From positions 310,001-374,000 of the forward strand of contig CAILBC010000027.1 in the NCBI GenBank assembly GCA_903832325.1: a stretch of 64,000 nucleotides of DNA, written 5' to 3'. Positions within the stretch are counted from its first letter, which is position 1, and the number at the start of each line of letters is the position of its first letter. Origin of the DNA: an uncultured Sphingomonadales bacterium (GTDB lineage: Bacteria; Pseudomonadota; Alphaproteobacteria; Sphingomonadales; Sphingomonadaceae). This document shows, in pieces, positions 20,285 through 29,026 of the stretch. A program made the translations under genes and the position numbers. A model generated the notes under the pieces. It did not search any database. It was not told the DNA's origin and saw only the letters and a list, made by a program, of their open reading frames with translations.

Positions 20285-21862
20285 TCACGCCACGCCGCGA
20301 TCCTGGCCTTCCCAATATTCGGCGCGCATCGCTTTCTTGTCGAACTTGCCCACCGCGGTGCGCGGCAGCGCATCCTTGAAAAACACGTGCTTGGGCGCTT
20401 TCACGCTGCCGATGCGATCCTTGCAATGGGCAATGATTGCGGCGGCATCGGGTGCACCGGGGCCGGCGACGACCAGCGCGGTTACCGCTTCGCCCCATTT
20501 TTCATCGGGAATGCCGATGGCGGCGCATTCCAGAATGCCGGGCAGCTCGGTCACTGCCGCTTCGACTTCGGTGCAGAACACGTTGAACCCGCCGGTGACG
20601 ATCATGTCCTTCTTGCGGTCGACGATGTAATAGAACCCGTCTTCGTCGCGCCGGCCAACGTCGCCGGTGTGGTGCCAGCCGTGGGCCCAGGTTTCGGCGC
20701 TGACTTCGGGCATTTCGAAATAGCCGCCGCCGACAATCCCGCCACGGCCGACGATTTCACCCACTTCGCCGGCATCCAGCAGATTGCCGTCATCGTCCAT
20801 CAGTTCGACGCGCACCGAATACGTCTGGCGGCCGCAACTGGCCAGCCGCTCGGGATGGTCGCCCGCCGCTGCCGCCGCGACCACTTCGGGGGAAAGCCAG
20901 GTCGCGACAAGGTGGAATTCGGTCTGGCCATAGCTTTGGCACATGCACGGCCCGAACACGTCGACCATCTGGCGCAGCTTTTCGGGCGCGCAGGCGGACC
21001 CGGCCAGCAGGAAATAGCGCAAGCTGGAATAATCGACATCGCGCACGCGCGGGTGGGCGAGCATGGTATAGACGGCCGTGGGCGGCAGGAACGTGTGCGT
21101 TACGCGGTGTTCGACAATCGCGTCCATCACCTGGTCGGCATCGAATTGCGGCAGCACGACCACCGTCGCGCCCATCGCGATGCCGGCCATGGTGAAGGGC
21201 CCTGCCGCATGGGTGAGCGGGGCGGTCGCCAGAAACACCGGCGGCTTGTCGCCGTCTTCGGGTTTCAGCGCCATGATCTGGCTGATCGTTTCCAGCATCG
21301 TGCCCCAGCTGCGGTTGAGCACGCGCACGCCCTTGGCCGGGCCGGTGGTGCCGCCGGTGGCGATGATCGCGGTCAGTTCTTCGCCATTGCCGGTGGGATC
21401 GCCCCAGTCGGGCACGGGCGGCGATCCGGCGGGCGCCATGAACGCATCGAGCGAAGGCGTATCGCCATCGGCCTGGTCCAGACAGATCATCAGCCGGATT
21501 GTCGGCACTGCGGCGGCCACGGTGCGCGCATCATCGGCATAGTGCGAATGGTAGAACAGCACGGCCGCACGAACATACGTCAGATAGGCGATGTTGTCGG
21601 ACAGCGCGTTGCGCGTGTTGACCGGAATCCACGCCGCGCCCGCGCGCCACAGCGACAGCATCGATACCAGCACGCCGGGGTGGTTGGGGCTCATCACCGC
21701 AACCGCTTCCTGATGCGCCAGCCCCGCGGCCAGCAGCGCGGTGGCGGTGCGGTGGGTCAGGTCGTGCAATGCGCCATACGTCAGCGACTGCCCGTCGGCG
21801 ACCAGCACGATGCGATCGGGGTGCAGACGGACCTGGCGGTCGAAATAATCGATATTACGCAT
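20285..21862 (-). CDS. AMP-forming acyl/aryl-CoA ligase, downstream of ligE
   Basis: ANL-superfamily enzyme (525 residues) that activates a carboxylic acid with ATP and CoA. The ATP loop TGGTTGPAKG, YGQTEF, HTGDVGRRDEDGFYY, DRKKDMIVTGGFNVF and the C-terminal catalytic Lys region RTAVGKFDKK are all present. Its start overlaps the ligE stop by 8 bases, so both are made together. It is not the feruloyl-CoA synthetase; that is FerA at 24.4 kb, of a different superfamily. A likely substrate is an acid formed after beta-ether cleavage, such as an aryl-oxo-propanoate; this is inference. Confidence 0.88.
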   Translation of the reverse strand: MRNIDYFDRQVRLHPDRIVLVADGQSLTYGALHDLTHRTATALLAAGLAHQEAVAVMSPNHPGVLVSMLSLWRAGAAWIPVNTRNALSDNIAYLTYVRAAVLFYHSHYADDARTVAAAVPTIRLMICLDQADGDTPSLDAFMAPAGSPPVPDWGDPTGNGEELTAIIATGGTTGPAKGVRVLNRSWGTMLETISQIMALKPEDGDKPPVFLATAPLTHAAGPFTMAGIAMGATVVVLPQFDADQVMDAIVEHRVTHTFLPPTAVYTMLAHPRVRDVDYSSLRYFLLAGSACAPEKLRQMVDVFGPCMCQSYGQTEFHLVATWLSPEVVAAAAAGDHPERLASCGRQTYSVRVELMDDDGNLLDAGEVGEIVGRGGIVGGGYFEMPEVSAETWAHGWHHTGDVGRRDEDGFYYIVDRKKDMIVTGGFNVFCTEVEAAVTELPGILECAAIGIPDEKWGEAVTALVVAGPGAPDAAAIIAHCKDRIGSVKAPKHVFFKDALPRTAVGKFDKKAMRAEYWEGQDRGVA

Positions 21863-22709
21863 TGCTTGCTGCCTCGTTGCGCCCGGTGATGCGGGCGGTT
21901 TCGGCCGACGTCGATGCCGGCCCGGTGTTTCTGCTGACCAGCCCGCCGACCAGCGTCGGGCCTTTGGCAAAGGGCGCGGGATCGCCTTCGCGCAGGGACA
22001 GCCCGAACAGCGGGCTCATCCCCGGAATGCGGCCCAGGCCGCCGTAGAGATCAAACCCGCGGTCGATCCAGTCGCGCAGCGGGTCATCGGCGGTCATCGG
22101 CGGGGTGTCGGCAATGCTGGCGCACCACAGGAACACCGCGAGCGCGCGATAATCGGCATAATTGGGCGTCTCGCCGCCCAGCCACGGGCTGTCGCGCAGC
22201 ACCATGCGCAACAGTTCCAGTTCGGGCAGCACCAGCGGCAGGCGATCTTCGCGCCCCTCGGCCAGTTGCTCCATCGGCGCACCCCACATACGCTGGCGCG
22301 ATTCGACGATATAGGGAACATCCTGGGGAAAGCAGCGGTCGCGATATTGCACGGCAAAACAGCGCGCCCACGGGCCCACCGCGGTTTTCCACAGCCAGGC
22401 TTCCAGAAACTGGGTCAGCACTTTGACCGAAGGATCGCCGATCAGCGTCGGGCGGTCAGGATATTTGCGATCAAGATATTCGGCGATCAGCCACGAATCG
22501 AGCACCCATTCGCCATCATCCACAATCACCGGCAGGCGTTCGGACCGGCCGCCGGTGCGATCGAGAATGCCGATGAACCCGCCATCGACCACGTCCAGAT
22601 CAAACCCTTTGTGCTTCAGGGCATATTTGGTCGCCCAGACGAACGGGCTGGTGGTCGCGCCGCTGGCGTGCTGCAGGTCGAAAAACGTGATGCGGTTGTC
22701 TTTGGCCAT
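21855..22709 (-). CDS. ligE: Glutathione-dependent beta-etherase, LigE type
   Basis: Cleaves the beta-O-4 ether of alpha-keto arylglycerol dimers by attack of glutathione, releasing a phenol such as guaiacol. The 284-residue GST matches the SYK-6 LigE I recall along its whole length: DLQHASGATTSPFVWATKYALKHKGFDLDVV, the ERLPVIVDDGEWVLDSWLIAEYLDRKYPDRP thioredoxin-fold end, and FGLSLREGDPAPF near the C terminus. The catalytic Ser21 of LigE is at Ser21. I use the ATG at 22709, which fits the family N terminus. A TTGTATG-type operator lies 75 bases upstream. Confidence 0.94.
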   Translation of the reverse strand: MAKDNRITFFDLQHASGATTSPFVWATKYALKHKGFDLDVVDGGFIGILDRTGGRSERLPVIVDDGEWVLDSWLIAEYLDRKYPDRPTLIGDPSVKVLTQFLEAWLWKTAVGPWARCFAVQYRDRCFPQDVPYIVESRQRMWGAPMEQLAEGREDRLPLVLPELELLRMVLRDSPWLGGETPNYADYRALAVFLWCASIADTPPMTADDPLRDWIDRGFDLYGGLGRIPGMSPLFGLSLREGDPAPFAKGPTLVGGLVSRNTGPASTSAETARITGRNEAASNA

Positions 22710-22784
22710 GGTCACCATCCTCTTGCCCCTGGGCCGGCGGGCCGCGTTGCGCATGGGGTGCGCCGTGCCTGCTCTATCCCGATA

Positions 22785-22803
22785 TTGTTAGTAATGCATA
22801 CAA
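22785..22803. promoter_or_regulatory. Shared 19-bp operator, site 1 (ligE promoter)
   Basis: TTGTTAGTAATGCATACAA. It matches the palindromic consensus TTGTATG-N5-CATACAA, with the right arm perfect. It lies between ferC and ligE, 75 bases upstream of the ligE start. Confidence 0.7.
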
Positions 22804-22879
22804 ATGCGGGCAAAGGAAAGAGGGATTTGCCGATCGCGTGCATGCCCTTTCGGGGAACGGGCCGGGCGGGTTGCGCGCA

Positions 22880-23371
22880 TCAGCCTGCGTGCGAATTGTC
22901 TTCGTGCGAATTGTCTTCGTGCGAATGGTCCCCGTGCGAATGATCCTCGTGTTGGGGGGCCTCGCCCCACAGTGCGTCGAGCGCGGGCACCAGATGGTCG
23001 CGATGGCCGGGCGCAATGCGGGCCATCAGATCCTCTTCGAACGCGGTGGTGATCGCATCGGCTTCGTGGCGGCGGGCGCGGCCCGCCCCGGTCAGCAGCA
23101 CGGCCTGCGATTTGCCATCGATCGGGCGCCGCTCGATCAGACCCGCCTCTTCCAGCCGGTTGAGCAGCGGCACCATGTTGGCGCGCTGGATATCGAGAAT
23201 CCGGCCGATTTCGCTGGCGGTCGCATCAGTGCGCCCGTCGATCAGCAACAGGACCGAGGCTTCGGCAATGCGCAAGTCGATCGTGCCCAGCCGTCGCGCC
23301 AGTTCGGCCATCATCGCATTGGCGGCGCGGCGCAGGGCATAGCCCGGTCGATGCCGCAAAATGTCGGTCAT
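22880..23371 (-). CDS. ferC: MarR-family regulator of the ferulate operon, FerC-like, with His-rich tail
   Basis: Predicted repressor of ferBA, released by feruloyl-CoA-type ligands as described for SYK-6 FerC. It has a MarR winged helix: LRIAEASVLLLIDGRTDATASEIGRILDIQRANMVPLLNRLEEAGLIERRPIDGKSQAVLLTGAG. It is divergent from ferB with a 160-base promoter region. I use the ATG at 23371. Odd feature: the last 22 residues are a 5-residue repeat (EDNSH/GDHSH) from four 15-bp DNA repeats, not part of the MarR fold and possibly metal binding. The symbol rests on family and position. Confidence 0.82.
   Translation of the reverse strand: MTDILRHRPGYALRRAANAMMAELARRLGTIDLRIAEASVLLLIDGRTDATASEIGRILDIQRANMVPLLNRLEEAGLIERRPIDGKSQAVLLTGAGRARRHEADAITTAFEEDLMARIAPGHRDHLVPALDALWGEAPQHEDHSHGDHSHEDNSHEDNSHAG
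22888..22947. repeat. 15-bp tandem repeat, four copies, in the ferC 3' end
   Basis: Two exact copies of CGTGCGAATTGTCTT followed by two changed copies. On the minus strand it encodes the His/Asp-rich tail of the FerC-like protein. Confidence 0.92.
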
Positions 23372-23465
23372 GAACCGCGTACCTCCTTCTTTGCCCCACC
23401 CGATCAACGCGCGGGCGCACCCGTTTTGCCCGCACGGGCAGGGGAGTGCAAGCGCGCCAGATCGT

Positions 23466-23476
23466 TATTGACAATA
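23466..23476. promoter_or_regulatory. Palindrome in the ferC/ferB promoter, candidate FerC operator
   Basis: TATTGACAATA is a perfect inverted repeat (5-base arms, one-base centre), 55 bases before the ferB start in the divergent ferC-ferB region. It differs from the TTGTATG operators found elsewhere. Confidence 0.5.
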
Positions 23477-23531
23477 GCATTCCTGGCGCTATCCCCGGCG
23501 ACATAAAGGACCGTACCTGAAAGGCGATTCC

Positions 23532-24371
23532 ATGACCGAGCGCAGCGAAGCCGATACCGTGGCATTTTCGGTGGAAAACCGGATCGCCTGGGTCAGATTC
23601 AACCGTCCCGAAAAACGCAACTGCATGAGCCCGAAGCTCAACCGCCAGATGAAAAAGGTTCTGGAAGAGCTTGAATTTCGAGATGATGTCGGCGTTCTGG
23701 TGCTAACCGGTGAAGGCGAAGCCTGGACCGCGGGCATGGACCTGAAGGAATATTTCCGCGAAACCGAGGAACAGGGCCTCTGGGCGATCCGCAAGAGCCA
23801 GCGCGAATCCTATGGCTGGTTCGAACGGCTGCGCTGGTATGAAAAGCCGACAATTGCGATGATCAACGGCTGGTGCTTCGGCGGCGGCTATGGCCCGCTG
23901 TTTGGCTGCGACATCGCGATTGCGGCCGAAGACGCGCAGTTCGGCCTGTCCGAAATCAACTGGGGCATCCTGCCCGGCGGCGGCGCCAGCAAAGTCGCGC
24001 AGGAACTGATGCCGTTCCGCAAGGCGATGTACCATGCGATGATGGGCGAAACCCTGTCGGGCCTTGATGCCGCCGCGCAAGGCCTGGTGACCGAGGCCGT
24101 GCCCGCCGACCAGTTGCACGCGCGCGTTCTGGCGATTGCCGAGGCGCTGCTGAAGAAAGACCCCCACGCGCTACGCTCCACCAAGTGGACGATGCGCCGC
24201 ATGGTCGACATGACCTATGACAACGCGCTGGATTACCAGATCCGTGCGCAGGAAGCGCTGCACAGCTTTGGCGGCGCCGCCGCGCGCAAGGAAGCAACCA
24301 AGCAGTTCCTTGACGACAAGACGTTCAAGCCCGGGCTGGCGACGTTCGACGCGAGCAAAGTGAAGGGCTGA
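23532..24371 (+). CDS. ferB: Feruloyl-CoA hydratase/lyase
   Basis: Hydrates feruloyl-CoA and splits it to vanillin and acetyl-CoA. It is a 279-residue crotonase-fold enzyme. It shows the oxyanion-hole loops (WTAGMDLKEYF, and INGWCFGGGYGPLFGCDIAIAAE) and FGLSEINWGILPGGG. Tyr74 and Glu141 correspond to the Tyr and Glu known to be important in Pseudomonas HCHL. Gene order ferB-ferA and protein lengths match the SYK-6 ferBA operon as I recall it (283 and 708 residues). Other 4-hydroxycinnamoyl-CoAs are probably also substrates. Confidence 0.95.
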   Translation: MTERSEADTVAFSVENRIAWVRFNRPEKRNCMSPKLNRQMKKVLEELEFRDDVGVLVLTGEGEAWTAGMDLKEYFRETEEQGLWAIRKSQRESYGWFERLRWYEKPTIAMINGWCFGGGYGPLFGCDIAIAAEDAQFGLSEINWGILPGGGASKVAQELMPFRKAMYHAMMGETLSGLDAAAQGLVTEAVPADQLHARVLAIAEALLKKDPHALRSTKWTMRRMVDMTYDNALDYQIRAQEALHSFGGAAARKEATKQFLDDKTFKPGLATFDASKVKG

Positions 24372-24378
24372 CCGCGGG

Positions 24379-24429
24379 CCGGACATTCGGCAAGCCCGGA
24401 CATTCGGCAAGCCCGGACATTTGGCAAGC
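24379..24429. repeat. 17-bp tandem repeat, three copies, between ferB and ferA
   Basis: CCGGACATTCGGCAAGC twice exactly and once with one change. It fills most of the 75-base ferB-ferA spacer; the ribosome site GGGAGAG follows it. Confidence 0.95.
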
Positions 24430-24446
24430 AACGGGAGAGCGATGAC

Positions 24447-26585
24447 ATGACGGAACCGGCGGCACGCTTTGCCCGATCGGCGCTTGACCGCCTGCTGCGG
24501 CCGCGCTCGGTCGCGGTGGTCGGCGCCAGTGACAAGCCCGGTGCGCTGGGTGCGACGCTGATCACCAATCTCGATCGCGCGGGGTTTGCCGGGCCGGTCT
24601 ATCCGATCAATCCCAAGCGAGATGCCATTGGCGCGCGCGCCTGCCTTTCGGCGATCGCCGATCTGCCCGAAGGCGTCGATGTGGCGGTGCTCGCCATTCC
24701 GCGCCCCGCCGTGCTCGACACCGTTCGCGCGCTCGCCGCGCGCGGAGTGGGCGCGGCCATCGTGTTTTCGGCCGGTTTTGCCGAAGACGGGCCCGAAGGC
24801 CTGGCCGAACAGGCCGAAATCGCCCGGATTGCGGGGGATGCGGGCATGGTGATCGAAGGGCCCAATTGCCTGGGCCTGGTCAACCATGTCGACAAGATCC
24901 CGCTGACTTTTGTCGAGGCGTTCTGTGAACCGCCCGCCGGCCGCCATGCGGTGGGCGTGGTGTCGCAATCTGGCGCGATGGCCGCGGTGCTGGGCACCGT
25001 GCTGATCGCGCGTGCGGTGCCGACCAGTTATTCGGTATCGACCGGCAATGAAGCGGGCAGCGGGGTCGAAGACTATGTCGACTGGCTGATCGATGATCCG
25101 CACACGCAAGTCATTGCGATGATTGTCGAACAGTTTCGCCAGCCGGCGCGGTTTCTGGCGGCGGCGCGGCGTGCACGCGCTGCGGGAAAGCCGGTCGTGC
25201 TGCTGCACCCCGGCACATCGAGCGCGGCGCGCGAATCCGCCGCCACGCACACCGGGGCGATGGCCGGCGATTATCAGCTGATGCGCGCCAAAGTTGCACG
25301 CACCGGGGTGATCTTTGCCGAAACGCTGCAGGAACTGGGCGATGTTGCCGAATTGCTGGTGCGCTGCCCCGCGCTGACCCGGCCAGAGGTTGCGGTGCTG
25401 GGCGAATCCGGCGCGTTCAAGGCGATGGTGCTCGACCAGGCGGAACGGCTGGGCCTGCCGCTCGCCGCGCTCGACAATGGCAATGCACCGGCCTTGCGCG
25501 CGGCGCTGCCGCCGTTCGTGCCGGTCAGCAACCCGCTTGATCTGACCGCGCAAGGGCTCAGCCAGCCTTCGCTCTATACCGAAGTGCTCAATGCCCTGCT
25601 CGATGATGATCGCGTGGGGGCGGTCATGGCCGGCATCATCCAGTCGGACCCGGTGACTGCCGATATCAAGGTGCCGGCCATTCTGGCCGCGCTTGATGGT
25701 CGCACGCTGACCAAGCCGATGGTGTTTGCCGGGCTCGACGAAGGCGCGCGCATGCCCGACCATTATATCGCGGCGCTGCGCGCGGCGGGCGTGCCGTGGT
25801 TTCCGACCACCGAACGCGTGCTGGCGGCGCTCGCACGGCTGGGCGCCGATCGCGCGCGCGCCCATGCTGCCCATTTTGCCAATGCTGCCCCTGTTGCTCC
25901 GCTCCTGCTGCCGGCGCTGGCTGACGAGGCCGGGGTGATCCCGGAATACCGTTCAAAGGCGCTGCTGGGCCCGCTGGGTGTGCCGTTTCCGTGCGGGACA
26001 TTCGCAGCGGACGTCGCAGCGGCGGTGGCGGCGGCCGAAGGCCTTGGCTATCCGGTGGCGATGAAGGCGCAAAGCCCCGCGCTCAGCCACAAGAGCGATG
26101 CCGGCGGGGTCATTCTCAATCTGGCCGATGGCGCGGCGGTGCACGCTGCCTGGGACCGCATGCACGCCAGCGTTGCCGCCCATGACGCGACGATCACGCT
26201 CGATGGCGTGCTGATCGAGGCGATGGGCCCGCGCGGTGTGGAAATGATTGTCGGCGGGCGCAACGATCCCGAATGGGGCGCGGTGGTGCTGGCCGGGTTT
26301 GGCGGGGTGACCGCGGAAATCCTGCAGGACGTGCGCCTGATCACCCCCGACATGACCGAAGCCGAAGTCATCGCCGAATTGGGCAAGCTGAAAAGCGCGG
26401 CGCTGCTCGCCGGCTGGCGCGGCGCCCCGGCGCTTGATGTGCCGGCACTGGCGCGCCTGGTCGTGATCGTGGCACGCCTGCTGCACAGCGAACCGCGCCT
26501 GGCCGAGCTCGATCTGAACCCGGTGATCCTCTATCCCGAAGGGCAGGGCGTGATTGCGCTCGATGCGCTGATTTTGGCCCAATGA
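24447..26585 (+). CDS. ferA: Feruloyl-CoA synthetase, NDP-forming acyl-CoA synthetase type
   Basis: Activates ferulate to feruloyl-CoA. Unlike most bacterial enzymes for this step it belongs to the NDP-forming acyl-CoA synthetase (succinyl-CoA-synthetase-like) superfamily, as in SYK-6. The 712 residues show an N-terminal CoA-binding Rossmann part (RSVAVVGASDKPGALG, 20-34), FSAGFAEDG, IEGPNCLGLVN, the phosphohistidine loop ESAATHTGAMAG (His268), and a C-terminal ATP-grasp half (VAMKAQSPALSHKSDAGGVILNL, AMGPRGVEMIVGGRNDPEWGAVVLAGFGG). Second gene of the ferBA operon. Confidence 0.94.
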   Translation: MTEPAARFARSALDRLLRPRSVAVVGASDKPGALGATLITNLDRAGFAGPVYPINPKRDAIGARACLSAIADLPEGVDVAVLAIPRPAVLDTVRALAARGVGAAIVFSAGFAEDGPEGLAEQAEIARIAGDAGMVIEGPNCLGLVNHVDKIPLTFVEAFCEPPAGRHAVGVVSQSGAMAAVLGTVLIARAVPTSYSVSTGNEAGSGVEDYVDWLIDDPHTQVIAMIVEQFRQPARFLAAARRARAAGKPVVLLHPGTSSAARESAATHTGAMAGDYQLMRAKVARTGVIFAETLQELGDVAELLVRCPALTRPEVAVLGESGAFKAMVLDQAERLGLPLAALDNGNAPALRAALPPFVPVSNPLDLTAQGLSQPSLYTEVLNALLDDDRVGAVMAGIIQSDPVTADIKVPAILAALDGRTLTKPMVFAGLDEGARMPDHYIAALRAAGVPWFPTTERVLAALARLGADRARAHAAHFANAAPVAPLLLPALADEAGVIPEYRSKALLGPLGVPFPCGTFAADVAAAVAAAEGLGYPVAMKAQSPALSHKSDAGGVILNLADGAAVHAAWDRMHASVAAHDATITLDGVLIEAMGPRGVEMIVGGRNDPEWGAVVLAGFGGVTAEILQDVRLITPDMTEAEVIAELGKLKSAALLAGWRGAPALDVPALARLVVIVARLLHSEPRLAELDLNPVILYPEGQGVIALDALILAQ

Positions 26586-26605
26586 ATTTGGTGGAATGAA
26601 CGGGC

Positions 26606-26632
26606 GGGGCGGCACAGATCCGGTGCCGCCCC
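26606..26632. terminator. Bidirectional hairpin between ferA and the convergent oxidation operon
   Basis: GGGGCGGCAC and GTGCCGCCCC form a perfect 10-bp stem with a 7-base loop in the 54-base gap between convergent stops. There is no U tract. Confidence 0.65.
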
Positions 26633-26639
26633 GGAACCG

Positions 26640-27038
26640 TCAAAGGCGCGCCCGCTCCAGCACGAACTGCCATACGCGGCCCTGGCGCACTTCGGCCACG
26701 CGGCGGAACCCGCTGCGTTGCAATTCGTGCGCGATCATCACGTAATCGCTCCATGCCGTGGCGCCTTCGACCCGGCGTGCCGTGCCCAGACCGCTGCGGA
26801 TCGTGGCCCAGCGTGCGCGCCGTTCGTCAACCAGATCGATGGCCTGCATCGCTCCGGGGGCAGGGGCCATGCCCAGCCGGCTGTCGTGGATGGTCACATC
26901 GGCCAGCGGCATCGCGCGGGCGAGCGGGCCGAAGCCCAGCGTACCGGTGGTCAGCGCCCCGGTGGCCAGTGTACCGGTCGTCAGCGCACCACTCCAGATC
27001 GAACCGGCCTTCAGCAGCGCACGGCGACCCAGCTTCAC
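26640..27038 (-). CDS. Exported protein with Tat-like signal, last gene of the oxidation operon
   Basis: A 132-residue protein starting with GTG. The N terminus MKLGRRALLKAGSIW has a twin-arginine-like motif, followed by a Gly/Thr/Leu-rich stretch built from 15-bp DNA repeats (26941-26985). The mature part contains ARRVEGATAWSDYVMIAHELQRSGFRRVAEVRQGRVWQF, with no known motif. Overlaps the cytochrome c gene by four bases. It could be a small partner of the flavocytochrome, but this is only from position. Confidence 0.6.
   Translation of the reverse strand: MKLGRRALLKAGSIWSGALTTGTLATGALTTGTLGFGPLARAMPLADVTIHDSRLGMAPAPGAMQAIDLVDERRARWATIRSGLGTARRVEGATAWSDYVMIAHELQRSGFRRVAEVRQGRVWQFVLERARL
26941..26985. 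repeat. 15-bp imperfect tandem repeat, three copies, in a signal peptide region
   Basis: Units of the form GTACCGGTGGTCAGC, alternately diverged. They encode the TTGTL/ATGAL repeats in the export signal of the gene at 26640-27038. Confidence 0.75.
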
Positions 27039-27439
27039 TTGCCGCGCCCCAGATAGGCGGCCACGCTGTCAAGCTCCGCATCGGTCACGTCGACCCGGGT
27101 TTGCGGCGGCATCGCGCCTTTGCCCATGCGCACCACCGCGTGGACATAGACGCTGGTCAGGTCGTCGCGATTGGCCAGCAGCGCGGTGGCCGGGCTCGCG
27201 CCCACGGCCAGCCGCTGTTTGACCAGCAGATTGGTGCCCATGCCGAATGTCAGGTGGCAATAGCCGCAATGGTTTTCGAACAAGGCGCGGCCATCGCGGC
27301 CCGGCGCGTTGCGATCGCCCGCCGGCGCTGCCGCGCGCATCTGATAGGGCGGGGGTGGCGGCGGGTCGGCCAGCACCAGCGTGGCCGGCCCGGCGATCAG
27401 CGCTGCGCCGATCATGAATGCTGCAATCCGTGCCATCAC
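27035..27439 (-). CDS. c-type cytochrome, electron acceptor of the flavoprotein
   Basis: A 134-residue periplasmic monohaem cytochrome. It has a signal peptide (MMARIAAFMIGAALIAGPATLVLAD) and haem motif CGYCH within GRALFENHCGYCHLTFGMGTN; the likely axial Met is in GKGAMPPQTRVD. It overlaps the flavoprotein gene by ATGA. In p-cresol methylhydroxylase and eugenol hydroxylase the cytochrome subunit sits beside the flavoprotein gene and takes its electrons; the arrangement here is the same. Confidence 0.87.
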   Translation of the reverse strand: MMARIAAFMIGAALIAGPATLVLADPPPPPPYQMRAAAPAGDRNAPGRDGRALFENHCGYCHLTFGMGTNLLVKQRLAVGASPATALLANRDDLTSVYVHAVVRMGKGAMPPQTRVDVTDAELDSVAAYLGRGK

Positions 27440-29013
27440 GCGCGCCCCTCCTTTGCCTGATCGCGCCAGACTGATGGCCAGATCCCCTGCTTGCCCGGTG
27501 CGATGATTCCGTTGGGGTCCAGCGCGTCCTTGATCGTTTCGGTCATGCGGCGCAGTGCGTGGTTGTTGAAATCATAGGTGTCGGCAACTTTGTCCATCCA
27601 GCCCAGATGGGTGCGGTATTCGCCGTAACCGGCCTTGGCGGTTTCGGCGATCAGATCGTTGAACAGGGCCTTGATGTTGGTGACCTGGGCCGGCTGGTCG
27701 CGATCAAACATCAGCATGTTGATATTGGTGGCAAAGCGTCCGCCGATGGTGAAGCTGGCATAGAAATCGATATCGTGCGCCGCGATGATCGCCCGCGCGC
27801 GCTTCAATTGCCCCATCACGTGCTCCGATGTGGCGGGCACCACCGGGGAAAATCCCATGTGGCCGCCGCGTCCGCCGACCCAGTCGCTCATTTGCAGGGG
27901 CACGGCAGAGGGCACGCCGGCGGTGATGTCCACCGCGTTCCGGGGCTCGCCCGCATGCCACCAGTGTTCGGCCGGGGGCACGGCCAGGTTGCGCGCCATC
28001 GCCGCCTTGACGATATCGGCCTTGGCACGAACCACGGCTTCTTCGCCATAAAGCCGCAGCGCCACCTGCCAATAGCCGAGCTTGTACTGCGTCAGCAGCT
28101 CCTTCACCCGCCAATCCGGAATGGCGCCTGGCTTGTCCCAGAAATCGTTGCGTTGGCCTTTCAGCACCATTTTGCCCAGCCAGCTGGGAATGAACACGTT
28201 CTGATCGATCGTGCCGGAAATTTTCAATGGCGCGATCGTATCGACCACCCAGCCGATATCGTCTTCGTTGGGGATATCGAACACCAGCTCAAGCGAAGTC
28301 GCAGGCGCGGGTTGCAACCATACGCCAGCGCGCGTGACCACGCCCAGGTTCGATTGGGTAAACGCCAGATCGAATGTGGGGCCATAGCTGAGCGGGTGCA
28401 GATGCCAGGCATGGTTGCCCGCCATTGCGCCCATCCCGGTGCGCACCAGATCACCCTGCGGCAAGACGACTTCAAACCCGCACAGATTGCGCGCGTGAAG
28501 GCCATAGGGGGTATAGCCGATGCCATGGTCAAAGGCATTGCCCAGCACCGAACCCCAGGCGTTGCCCGGCACCGACATCCACAACGGCAGCTTTTCCCGC
28601 TCGATCGCTTCGTGCAGATCGAAAAAGCTGACACCTGGTTCCAGCACGCAATAGGCCAGTTTGGCGTCCAGCTCGATGATCCGGTTCATCCGCCCCAGAT
28701 CGAGCACCACACTGCCCGCCATGCGCGGCGCGGCCGTGCCATAGCCCAGATTTTTCCCGCGTGAGACCGGCCACAGCGGCACTTTGTGCTGGTTGGCCAG
28801 CCGCACGATCGCCTGCACTTCCGCGACCGAGGCCGGCGCAACGGCCGCAGAAGCCGGCCATTGCTCTGGCGATCCGGGGGCATAGATATCGCTATAGGCA
28901 TCGCGATCGGCATCGCTGGCCAGCACCCAGTCTTTGCCGACCACACCGGCAAAGGCGGTCAGCGCGGCATCGAACGCCTTTGGCCCGATGCGGGGCGGCA
29001 GAACCTGTTTCAT
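27436..29013 (-). CDS. 4-cresol/eugenol-type hydroxylating dehydrogenase, FAD subunit
   Basis: Vanillyl-alcohol-oxidase family flavoprotein of 525 residues, close to PchF and eugenol hydroxylase length. It has the FAD-binding PP loop (VRLANQHKVPLWPVSRGKNLGYG), SVPGNAWGSVLGNAFDHGIGYTPYG, and the C-terminal family region GGHMGFSPVVPATSEHV. Such enzymes oxidise the para-side chain of a phenol to a quinone methide, which water attacks, giving benzylic alcohols or aldehydes. Paired with the cytochrome c gene after it. Substrate is unknown; 4-alkylphenols/guaiacols, eugenol or vanillyl alcohol are candidates. I use the ATG at 29013. Confidence 0.87.
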   Translation of the reverse strand: MKQVLPPRIGPKAFDAALTAFAGVVGKDWVLASDADRDAYSDIYAPGSPEQWPASAAVAPASVAEVQAIVRLANQHKVPLWPVSRGKNLGYGTAAPRMAGSVVLDLGRMNRIIELDAKLAYCVLEPGVSFFDLHEAIEREKLPLWMSVPGNAWGSVLGNAFDHGIGYTPYGLHARNLCGFEVVLPQGDLVRTGMGAMAGNHAWHLHPLSYGPTFDLAFTQSNLGVVTRAGVWLQPAPATSLELVFDIPNEDDIGWVVDTIAPLKISGTIDQNVFIPSWLGKMVLKGQRNDFWDKPGAIPDWRVKELLTQYKLGYWQVALRLYGEEAVVRAKADIVKAAMARNLAVPPAEHWWHAGEPRNAVDITAGVPSAVPLQMSDWVGGRGGHMGFSPVVPATSEHVMGQLKRARAIIAAHDIDFYASFTIGGRFATNINMLMFDRDQPAQVTNIKALFNDLIAETAKAGYGEYRTHLGWMDKVADTYDFNNHALRRMTETIKDALDPNGIIAPGKQGIWPSVWRDQAKEGRA

Positions 29014-29026
29014 GACATGGTGTCCT

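Noticed and set aside
20285..21862. AMP-forming ligase as the feruloyl-CoA synthetase
   Set aside because: FerA of the other superfamily sits next to ferB; this ligase is coupled to ligE on the opposite strand.
23460..23480. Ninth copy of the TTGTATG operator in the ferB promoter
   Set aside because: Only the GCAT part aligns; the palindrome centre and arms differ, so it is listed as a separate FerC candidate.
24447..26585. Succinyl-CoA synthetase or protein acetyltransferase instead of FerA
   Set aside because: The superfamily is shared, but position after ferB, length and the ferC-ferB-ferA order point to feruloyl-CoA synthetase.
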